DNA of 64,000 nucleotides from positions 159,189,001 to 159,253,000 of the forward strand of contig JAUMIR010000001.1 of assembly GCA_030847615.1 (NCBI GenBank), written 5' to 3'. Under the pieces are notes generated by a model. The model saw nothing but the letters and a program-made list of their open reading frames with translations, was not told where the DNA came from and made no database searches. This stretch comes from Gambelia wislizenii. Lineage: Eukaryota; Chordata; Lepidosauria; Squamata; Crotaphytidae. Within the stretch, counting starts at the first letter, position 1, and each line of letters starts with the position of its first letter. Both the position numbers and the translations under genes were made by a program. This document shows positions 55,467 through 64,000 of the stretch, in pieces.

Positions 55467-57182
55467 CCAAAGAAGTTACCTTTTCCAAACTCTGCACCAA
55501 TCTAAGTGCTCCCTCCCCCTTTTCTAAATCAGAATGCTGAAGAAAAGAAAGACCAAGGAAAAACTATGAGAGGTTTTCTGTGTGTGAAAGGACCATGGAG
55601 GTCATTTCTGTGGCAAAGAAAGCAAGTTTTTGACCTGGGCATGTGCTCAGCTAGAGGCAGCATCATTGGTAATTCTTAGCCCATCAATTTGGGCTGTTTT
55701 GCACCCACAATGTAGATTCTATATGCCTGGAATCTGCTCACACACAATTTAGACTTTATTGGATGTCAATGGCAGCTAGTGCCATCCATGTATCTGGAAT
55801 AATCTGCTCCCGCTTTCAGCTTTAAATGAGCTATCCAAGGTGGTAGACCCTAAATAGGTTCAACATTCTGAATAGCAACTTTGGAGTTTTTCCTAAAACC
55901 TGGAGTGGATTTGCCATCCCACTGACATGGAAGCTACTGCCCACTACTGTGGTGAGTTATCATTATTCTAGTCATTTAGCTGCTAATCGAAGATATGGAT
56001 ACGTGTTGTTGTCTTTCTTCCACTGCAACTTTGTTCTCTCCTGAATACAGTATTCACAGTTTAGTGGAGTTTGGATTTAGGTGATTAACCCCATGGCCTC
56101 AATCCAAAATCCCCTCAGTGTTATGTAAATATCCACATGTGAACCCACATGACAATGAGCCACATACCCTTCAGGGGCTTATCAATAAACTGGAGGTAGG
56201 GCTTGAGTACTGTGGAAAGAGGAAGGGAATACCAACTGCTGGACACTGTGTGTGTGTGTTTGTTCTCAGATTGGAGAAAGACTGAGTTAAAAAGGGCTTA
56301 AGGACAAAAGCAGTTAAGGACAAAACCTATACACAGCTTTTTCCTAAGGATTGCAGAAGAGTAGCAAAACACTGGATTCAGCAAAAGAAAAAAAGAGGAA
56401 GAAGAAAACAGCAATTAAGATTATTTGTTTTACCAGCCTCTTTGGTAAATGAATGGATGGTTGCCATTTGCTTTCTGCTTTAACCTCATTTTCTTTGCTT
56501 ACAGCTACAGCATGCAAAAGCATGGTTATTTCTCAGGCAGGCTGAAATGAAATACTGGGGACCGCTGAGCCCAGATATTAAAAGTCTTTGAAGCAGAGAC
56601 ACTATTTTCATTGTGCAAAGGGGTCAGTGCAATGAGCCTGATCAAGTGTTTTTCAGGCCCCACGTGAAGTGGAAGTAAATAATAGCAACAATCCCAGGGA
56701 CATGAAGGGCTTGTGGTGTTAATGGAGCAGGAAAGCGGCCTACTTAGACTGAATTGAGTGTGTGTGTGTGTGTGTGTGCCTTTGTGTGTGAGGGGGTGGC
56801 TATGCTTTTTTGGCAGAATGGGATAAAAAAGTCTAGGAATTAATGTTTCCTTTAAAGTTGACACACAGCACTATCATCCATGGTTCATGATGTTTTCCCT
56901 TTCCCTGTTCAATCTTTTGTATTGGTAGGGCATAGTCCCTGGAGTTTGTTCGGCTGCTAGACCAATCCCTGTTCAGTCGCTGGTTTTACTGAAAGCCAAA
57001 AAAAGTTAACCCAAATCCTCCCAAATAATCTCTTTTGTGACAAAGTCGTTTGCAATGTGACAAGATGAGAAGCAGGTGGTGGTTGAAAGGGGATCTGTAA
57101 AAAGCAGGAGTGGGTGAAGACATTTTTCTGCCTGAGGTGGTTGTATCGTGATGCCTACTGATAAGCCAGGTCTGTTTAAAAG
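55467..57182. other. No gene recognised
   Basis: Unique-looking DNA. (TG)n at about 56757-56778 and a GAGAAA-type stretch near 56385. Confidence 0.45.
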
Positions 57183-57184
57183 TA

Positions 57185-57310
57185 CAGTTGGACCCCCATA
57201 TCCACAGGGGTTTGGTTCCTGGACTTACTGTCAATACTGGAAACCATGGATAGCAGCAAACCCTATTAAAATAATGGGATATCCAGTTAAAAATACCATA
57301 GAGTTGTCAG
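57185..57310 (+). mobile_element. Tigger-like MITE, 5' part only
   Basis: CAGTTGGACCCCCATATCCA after TA (57183-57184), with CATAGAGTTG similar to the interior of the MITE at 62780. No right end found. Confidence 0.65.
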
Positions 57311-57428
57311 GAATTAGAGACTGAACTCCATTTTAAAATGGCCAAACAACTGCAGAATCATGCTGAGTCATAATGGCTGACTGCATGAACTACCAAGTCA
57401 TGCCTAGTCAGGCCACTAGGGGGCAATG

Positions 57429-57429
<1 letters not shown>

Positions 57430-57493
<64 letters not shown>
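57430..57493 (+). repeat. (GT)n(GA)n microsatellite
   Basis: Uninterrupted GT run followed directly by a GA run, then GGGGA repeats. Confidence 0.97.
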
Positions 57494-57494
<1 letters not shown>

Positions 57495-57527
57495 AGGGGA
57501 GGGGAGGGGAGGAGGAGGTGGAATCTT

Positions 57528-57684
57528 GCCCTTCCCAGTAGGCTCAGGCAAAAGCAAACTGATGCAGCCTCTCCTAGCCTATGTGCTCTTCCTCAATGAT
57601 AATTTTCTCCATCTTGACCACACTCTGATGTTGCTTAGCTACACGTGTCCTGGTTTTCTTCTGAGAAATGTTGGTGCATATGAA
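57528..57684 (-). mobile_element. Fragment of the CATGCCCTCTAAC MITE family, inverted
   Basis: GGCAAAAGCAAACTGATGCA, CCTCTCCTAG and GTGTCCTGGTTTTCTTCTGA are the inverse of the body at 32200-32345. One end is missing. Confidence 0.72.
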
Positions 57685-57864
57685 CATCCCATGCCAAATT
57701 ACAATCTGTGCTCAAGAAAAGAGATTTGAATCATTTATTTGTCATCAGGAGAGTTATGTCCAAGAATTTAGAAAAGTACTAATGAATAACAAGGAAACAA
57801 TATTGCTAAGCCTTACGTCAAGCATGGCCAAGCATCTGCCAGGTTCCATACACTCTTAGGTTGC

Positions 57865-57955
57865 CCGCTACCAAGTATTGTATTTTATTGTATGCTGCCC
57901 TCAAATCTAAAGATATAGGGTGGGGATTTAAATATTTTAATTAATAAATAGAATA
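57865..57955 (+). mobile_element. LINE 3' tail fragment
   Basis: ATTGTATGCTGCCCTCAAAT ... GGTGGGGATTTAAATATTTT AATTAATAAATA resembles the terminal region of L2-type copies. Confidence 0.45.
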
Positions 57956-58011
57956 GAACTCTAACCACTGGTCTGTATTACCAGTCAAAGGCTTACCGCA
58001 AACTGTTTTTA

Positions 58012-58860
58012 TGCCCTACTACCCCTTCCCCACAGTATCTCATAACTGGAAATATTGGACACTTTGGGGGGGGGGGTCAGGCTGGCTGAGGCAAACCAAA
58101 GGTCAGTTGGAAGTCACAGTGACCTGAGATGTGTCTAGAAATATAATGGCAGGAAAATCCAAGTTAGGATTATGTGGAAAGCCCCTTAGTAAATACAGTT
58201 GTTAAGCAGGTATGTGCAGATCTTTTCTTCTAACACTGGGTGTTTCAGCAATGACTCAATCAAGCAATTAAATGACCATTCCTTAATCTATTCCTATGGA
58301 AATATTTCCTATACCCCCTCCTGTCCAACCCTGTGTGAAGGCCTGTGAGGTTGTTGCAAACCCATCAATTTCTGTCTCCCAGCAAATAAAGCAATCAGTT
58401 GAGTTTGGGTTTCCTTTGTCTATCCCATGGGAAAGCCATCCAGGCTTTGTCATAACCAGACAAAGTTGGTTAAAGTTATCCTACCTTAAGTTGTAGGTAG
58501 GATATGATATAGGGTATAAATATTAGTCCCCTAACAATAGTATAGTGTGCCATGGTGGACGAACCCAGCCACTCTCTTTCTCGGCATGCCCTGGATCGGA
58601 ACTTCTGATGCCACCCTGAGACGCCTGTCTGAGTATCTTCACTGCCCAAAACTCTTCTCTTCAAGACTGGTAACTATCGCCCGATATTCTCAAATGTCTC
58701 CCTCTATCTGATCTTTCTGTCTTACTCTGCTAAAGCCTTGTATGGTTCTTAAGCACATGTGATGTGTATGTTAGTCCACTTTGTGTTATTCCAATAAAAT
58801 ACTTTATTTCACTTTAACTGGAGTGCTCTCTACAGTTAACTGGAGTGCTCTCTACTGGTA
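58012..58860 (+). mobile_element. Solo-LTR-like element (endogenous retrovirus class)
   Basis: About 0.85 kb with a TATA box TATAAATA (58515-58522) and polyA signal AATAAA (58793-58798) in LTR order (U3, R, U5). No gag-pol-env on either side, so a solo LTR. The 3' end is marked by a duplicated AACTGGAGTGCTCTCTAC (58816-58833, 58838-58855). The 5' half is shared with 44945-45340. Exact ends and target duplication not settled. Confidence 0.65.
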
Positions 58861-60559
58861 TACATAAGTGAAAAGACCCCAAAAGTTACCCTCCTCCCTC
58901 AGGTCTCTTTTTGAGCTAATAATTCCCCCAAATATTAAAGGAGATTTTGGCATCATGGGTAGATCTCTAAAGCACCCACCCACATCTCTTAGGGTAATAA
59001 TACCTGAAGCCAGTTAACTGTATTTTTGATTTGTATTAAAATTCAGTTAAAAACTCACAATCATGTTATATTTAATGCTCACAGCTGGTGGAACATCAAG
59101 ATAAAAATATATCTTCTTTTTTAAAGAAAAAATCCTCCTGAAATACCAGTGTTGAGGCCTGGTATACAGGAGATCATTCATAGGCCTGAGACTGCTGAGG
59201 AGAAGATTCATATTGGTGTCACCACCAAATGCAACTTGTTGGTTGTGAGATGAACAACATCTCCCAGAAACGCACAGTGATGTGGAAGGCTTTTAAAGGG
59301 AGAGATGTTTTGTAAGATAACATTTGGTAAATGTATTAATAATGTGCATTTTGTTGTACATGAAAAGAATATATGTTAGCTTTGATGACATGGACAACAG
59401 TTATATATTGCCTCTCTATTGCCACTTGCATTTTGTGTGGAAAAATTAATCCCTCTCAATGTTTAGAGAATGCATGTAAAATGACCTTTGTTTAGTGGCA
59501 GACGTTTTAGAGGCCTGTGAAAGGATTATCTTCCTTCCACAGGAATCAGTGAGTAATTTCCATTTGTGTAGCAGAAAGTTCCATTTGTGTAGCAGAAAGT
59601 AAATTGTCTCCGCCTCTCTCAGTAAGTCAAATTGCAAATCTTTTAGAAAAAGATCACATTAAGTGGGAAATTAGCATACCTGATAGTGAAGGGTTGAGAC
59701 AGGCTACTGCAAACATGACTTGTCTTTCTAAATTTAGGACTTATTTGTATTCATTTTAAAATAGCTTCTAGAAGTCTGGAGCATATGCCATATTATTAAA
59801 ATCAGAACATTAAAAAATGAAATTGAATGATCTGGTTAAGACTTTAGTCATATCCTATTTTAATATGTATTGGATTTCTTTTTCCATTTGGAGTGATATT
59901 TTACTTCTGTATGTGAAATTAGTCTTCTCAGCTTTTTTTCCAGACACATGATGAGAGTGAATTGTACAAAAAAGGAAGACAATACTAGGAACAATTCATT
60001 ACTGTCACATCTCTCACTGGCCTAATAACTAAGTGTGGAAAAGAGCATTTTAATGGGAGAGCAAGCAAGCGAGAGAGTGGAAGAGACTGCACATGATCTT
60101 TGCGCATGTAGTTGTAACAACCCACAGTAATTTAAGATTACAGCTTTTGTAAAGTTGAAGGTAGCACTGTTATTATAGCACATGAAAATCCTATTTTGAG
60201 ACTCTTGTATTAAGGTACAAGGTTAATAACCCCATGATCTGCCGGAGTCCTGGTGACTTACAAACAGGGATTCCAGAACCCAAAGCGGAATTGGCTTCTG
60301 ATCTTTGAATATCATTGTTCTGTTCTGGGATGGAGAACCTTTCGTACTTTCCTCCACCCAATGTTGTAAACGACAGCTCCCATAATCCATTACCATTAAC
60401 CATGCTGTCTGGGGCTTCTGAGAGTTGACATCTATAACACCCTGAGGTTCTACCCCCTCATTAAACCCAAAGAGGATAAAGGACATATGCACACACAGCT
60501 ATGCCTTTGAACAGCGATAAGCGGCCAGAAGGTCATAACTTGCGTCCAAGGGACTGTCA
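58861..60559. other. No gene recognised; small tandem duplication inside
   Basis: AT-rich DNA. About 60360-60440 holds a decayed copy of the ACTACAACTCCC-type repeat. A 21-bp tandem duplication lies at 59558-59599. Confidence 0.45.
59558..59599 (+). repeat. Perfect 21-bp tandem duplication
   Basis: TTCCATTTGTGTAGCAGAAA followed by G occurs twice back to back without mismatch, so it is probably recent. Confidence 0.95.
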
Positions 60560-60910
60560 CTGCTGCCCAGGGCCGGTTTAACCTGTCTGCCAAATCAGCA
60601 TTGGCAGGAGGCCCCGAGGTCAAGAGAGGGCCCCATGTTGGCCTCCTTAATCTGACGAAGGATACAGCCAGGAGACAGCAGGGAGGAGCCCCCTCTTACC
60701 CTCCTCCTCCAAAAACCTTCTGCTGGCTTTTTTAAAAAAAACAAACAAAACAGCCTCTTCAAAACTAAAGAGAAAGAGAAAGAGAAAGAGAAAGAGAAAG
60801 AAACAGCAGCCCTCCGTGGCAGAAGCTGGAGGGAGAGGCACGTTGGAGAGGGTGAGTGTGTGTGTGAGAGAGAGACAGGGAATTTGAGGGTTGTCTCCCT
60901 CAGAAAGGGC

Positions 60911-60911
60911 T

Positions 60912-60959
<48 letters not shown>

Positions 60960-60966
60960 TTTTTCC
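60911..60966 (-). repeat. (TTTC)n microsatellite in composite B
   Basis: About twelve TTTC units, counterpart of the GAAA run at 48042. Confidence 0.95.
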
Positions 60967-61099
60967 TTTCCTTCCTTGCACATAGATCCACTCCAGCCCA
61001 ACTTTCCAGCTGTTTTTAACATGTCTTGGTTCCTCTCCCCTCCCTTTCCACCTTGGTCTTCTTCAGCTTCCTCCCCTTGCTGCCAACTGAGTTCAGCCT

Positions 61100-61335
61100 G
61101 CAAAAGAAATTTGTGTGTGTTTGCCCATGTGCCTTCAAGTCATTTCTGAGTAAGGCCAACCTACCATGGGGTTTTCTAGGGAAGATTTGTTCAAAGGGGG
61201 TCTGCCTTTGACTTCCTTTGAGGCTGAGAGAGTGTGACTTGCCCAAGGTCAGCCAGTGGGTATTTATGGCTGAGTAAGGATTCAAACCCTGGTCTCCACA
61301 GTCATAGGGCAATGCTGAAACTTCTACAACACTCT
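61100..61335 (-). mobile_element. tRNA-derived (ACA-type) SINE inside composite B
   Basis: ATGTGCCTTCAAGTCATTTC, CTACCATGGGGTTTTCTAGG, GACTTGCCCAAGGTC and CAAACCCTGGTCTCC: the inverse of 47685-47912. Confidence 0.87.
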
Positions 61336-61456
61336 ATCTCTTTTAACAGAAGAATATAAAGAATATAAATTACAATTTGGAGTAATATTACTGGGAACAA
61401 TGGTTTTATTGTTGTCACTAAAACACCAGTGTTATGTGAGAGGTATTGGCCTAGAG

Positions 61457-61803
61457 CAGTGGTTCTTAACCTTTTCTTTACCAGGGACCCCCTTTAAATA
61501 TCTCCTGTTGCCCCAAGACTTAACTCAAGATTTAAAACCCTAATAATAATAGCTAATAATAATAGCTAACAACAACAACAATTACACCATCCATTAAACT
61601 TTCCCTCAGATACATTCTTGCTTCTTCCTGCAAGTTTGTGGCTGGAGTGGATTGAATGGCAATGTGCAGGCCAAGCGAGCCAGCCTTTGCCTTGGTTCCT
61701 GTCGTGTGGCTGCTCCACTACAGGGAGGAGGTGGGCCAAGCAGTCTTCAAGCCTTTGTGGACCCCCTGTGAGGACATTGCAGACCCCAAGTTAAGACCCA
61801 CTG
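61457..61803 (-). mobile_element. hAT MITE inside composite B
   Basis: CAGTGGTTCTTAACCTTTTC to the CCCACTG end. Flanks GCCTAGAG / GGCTAGAG agree at 7 of 8. Confidence 0.9.
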
Positions 61804-61916
61804 GGCTAGAGAATGCTGTAAAAGGAACAATGCAACCAGACCTTGAGAAGGGTGCTGGCAGGAGGATTCTGGGAGGTGTAATCCAAGAGTAACTTTCCCA
61901 GGCTCTAAATGCAGCC

Positions 61917-62548
61917 TAGAATCATAGAATCATAGGTCTGGAACGGACCCCAACAGCGATCCCATCCGATTGGCTTCTGCCCTGCAGGAACACACAATTC
62001 AAGCATTCCTGACAGATGGGCATCCAACCTATGTTTTAAAAAACCCAAAGAAGGAGACTCCACCACACTCCAAGGTGGCAGTGTATTCCACTTCCAAACA
62101 GATCTTACAGTCAGGAAGTTCTTCCTAATGTTTAGGTGGATTCTCTTTTCCTGTAGTCTGAGTTGATTGCTGCATGTCCTTGTCTCTGGAGCAGCAGAAA
62201 ACAAGCTTGCTCCATCCTCAGTATGACATCCCTTCAAATACTTAAACATGGCTATCATGTCGCCTCTCAACCTTCTCTTCTCCAGGCTAAGCATACCCAG
62301 CTCCCTAAGCCATTCCTCATAGGGCCTAATGGCTTCCAGACCTCCCACCATCCTTCTCCGTATCTTTCTTGAATTGTTGTGCCCAGAATTGGAAACGGTA
62401 TTCCAGGTGAGGTCTGACCAAAGCAGAATGGAGTGATACTATTACTTCCCTTGATCTAGACACTACTCCTATTAATGCAGCCTAGAATTGCATTGGCATT
62501 TTTTGCTGCTGCATCACACTGCTAACTCATGTTTAGCTTGTAGTCTAC
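61917..62548 (-). pseudogene. CR1 3' end inside composite B
   Basis: AGAATCATAGAATCATAGGT tail. Minus-strand frame 62351-61905 reads [35 protein letters not shown] and HLNIRKNFLTVRSVWKWN. Counterpart of 46481-47095. Confidence 0.92.
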
Positions 62549-62667
62549 TCTTTCTTTTCTTTGAGGAAATCTACACCATTACATTAATTGCTAATAAACA
62601 AAAAATATTATGTTAGTGCCTATAATATAGTTTTTAAACTAAATTATTGGTGGCAAATTATGTAATA

Positions 62668-62903
62668 CAGTAGGCCCCTCTTATCTACTGGGGATTGGTT
62701 TGGGGGGGGCGTGGATTCTGAAAACCATGCATAATAGTGAACGCCATTGAAAATAATGGGACTTTTGGTTTAAAATACCGTAGAGTTGCCTTGGAGGGCC
62801 TAGAAAAGGGCTAGGGAAGACACATTTTCTAGGAAGACTCTATGGTAGGTGTGCTGTTTTGTGTCCCATGGATAATGAATCCATGGATACAGAGGTCCTA
62901 CTG
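62668..62903. mobile_element. Tigger-like MITE inside composite B
   Basis: CAGTAGGCCCCTCTTATC to the inverse of CAGTAGGACCTCTGTATCCA with TA on each side (62666-62667, 62904-62905). Confidence 0.88.
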
Positions 62904-63249
62904 TAATCTGAACATCCTGTACGGTGAATAGGTTAGGTTACATTGACCTGAGATAAACATATTGGGGCCCCAAAGTAAAGCATTGCAGGGGGGCCCAAAA
63001 TTCCTTAAACCGGCCCTGCTGCTGTCTGAGGTACATGCCTTAATGTGCCTAATGATAGGGCCAACACTACCTCACTGCATGGTGGAGGTCTTTGTATATT
63101 TAGGGCTCTTCTCACTAAGATAAAATGCTCAGTTGCTGGGCAGCATGGTCAGGAAGTGTGTGGTTATCATAATGTGGCTAGGAAATACAGTTCCATTGTC
63201 TTCCCCCTCAGTTTGGTGTGTGTGTGGAGGGGAGGTCTTTGTCACTGAG

Positions 63250-63303
63250 CAGAGGGTTGGACCTGATGGCCCATAGGGCCCCTTCGAATGCTATGATTCT
63301 ATG
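63250..63303 (+). mobile_element. CR1 terminal fragment
   Basis: GGTTGGACCTGATGGCCCAT, then CTATGATTCTATG: the last 50 bases of a CR1 copy, sense. Confidence 0.75.
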
Positions 63304-64000
63304 GACTTTATAAGACCAGGCAAATATGGCGTCATAAGGACGCCTAATGATCATGAAAGGGTACGCAGACCAGACAACGTCACCATTTTGTGATCATGTA
63401 TTGTGAAAAACCTGTTCCTTTTTATTGACGGGCCAAGCCATCAATTGATCTCCCGTGGTGATTTGTTGCCAGCATTGCTGGCATTTGAATCCTCGTGCCA
63501 TTGTACTCACGTGAATACAGCGTCAACGGGCAAACACTTCTGGGTGAGATCGTGACAGCCACGTAGGTGACACTCTTTTTATGATCCCCCCCTGTACTTG
63601 GGACTTTTAAAGTGTGTTTTTGTGCTTTCCTGTACATTTTATGTGCTTATTTTGCTTTTTTAAAATTCCCCACACTTCTTGCAAGAATCAGTGAGATCTT
63701 GAACCAGGAAACGAACAGAGCTCTGTTCACTCTCTGTTAGTGCCTGGGCTGCCTGTGAAGCAGTTAAAGTTAGGTCTGATCAAGGGAGTTCTTTGTCAGC
63801 ATAAAAACATTTTAAAATATGCCAGCACAAGAACATTAATGAGGGGGTGGTCAGATAAAGTCTTATGTCTCAGGTGGCACCCTGAGATCTTACAGTCCCA
63901 GGAGAGCCAAGAATTGTAGAGGTAACAGAGGGCACGAGTATGGGGGTCAGAGACTGTTAAAAGTATGTGACATTGACCTGAACAATGAACTTAAATCTTA
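63304..64000. other. No gene recognised
   Basis: 63325-63600 has more CpG than its surroundings (GGCGTCATAAGGACGCC, CAGCGTCAACGGG) and may be part of another DNA element, not delimited. The rest is unique-looking. Confidence 0.4.

Larger units (their letters stand above)
60568..63018 (-). mobile_element. Composite hAT-like transposon, copy B (inverted)
   Basis: 2451 bp, ends CAGGGCCGGTTTAA and TTAAACCGGCCCTG. Flanks CTGCTGCC (60560-60567) and CTGCTGTC (63019-63026) agree at 7 of 8. It contains the same nested repeats as copy A in the same relative order, all inverted. An extra (GAGAAA)n (about 60766-60800) is present. No transposase. Confidence 0.92.

Overview
This window looks like intergenic or heterochromatic DNA from a squamate reptile, most likely a lizard. 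The evidence is the repeat set: L1 elements with acidic ORF1 tails, CR1 with (ATTCTATG)n-type ends, L2, a Penelope-like element with a GIY-YIG remnant, a DIRS-type tyrosine-recombinase retroelement, Tigger-like and hAT-like DNA transposons, and tRNA-headed SINEs of the Sauria and ACA types. I see no convincing host protein-coding gene, rRNA, tRNA or CRISPR array. Species is not determinable by eye.

Layout. 1-10.75 kb: a nearly intact L1 (865-6528) inserted into an older L1 of the same orientation, splitting the older ORF2 about nine codons after its start; a 7-bp target duplication flanks the young copy. 10.75-19.4 kb: unique-looking DNA with small DNA transposons (a Tigger-like MITE, a hAT MITE with a perfect 8-bp duplication, and a Tigger-like element holding a LINE fragment). 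19.4-22.1 kb: a long foldback, and an L2 copy broken by two different terminal-inverted-repeat (TIR) elements. 22.3-28.8 kb: SINE, CR1, Penelope remnant, and an antisense Jockey/I-group LINE (itself split by a 0.94 kb DNA transposon), then a larger CR1. 28.8-33.1 kb: mostly unassigned DNA with more TIR elements. 33.1-38.6 kb: an antisense DIRS-type retroelement with gag, RT-RNase H and tyrosine recombinase, preceded by a CCAAT-box cluster. 39.9-45.7 kb: foldback element, L2 split by a second copy of the promoter-carrying TIR element, a Tigger-like element whose interior has expanded into a GC-rich minisatellite, an LTR fragment and a CR1 piece. 46.0-48.4 kb and 60.6-63.0 kb: two inverted copies of one 2.4 kb composite hAT-like transposon with its own 8-bp duplications, carrying the same nested Tigger MITE, CR1 tail, second hAT MITE, SINE and GAAA microsatellite. 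A 235-bp deletion derivative lies between them. An antisense L2 (51.2-52.9 kb) and a solo-LTR-like element (58.0-58.86 kb) fill out the end.

How it fits together. The window is a record of layered insertions. The coding pieces are RNA- and DNA-level mobilisation enzymes (endonuclease, reverse transcriptase, RNase H, tyrosine recombinase, GIY-YIG). Each larger reading frame carries at least one disabling change. The most unusual observations are (i) a non-autonomous TIR element whose two copies both keep CCAAT box, GC-box-like sequence, YY1-like ATG and an exact GTAAGT donor, as if a host promoter and first exon had been captured; (ii) a composite hAT-like element that moved as a unit with four older repeats inside; (iii) a Tigger-like element that became a hairpin-bearing minisatellite.
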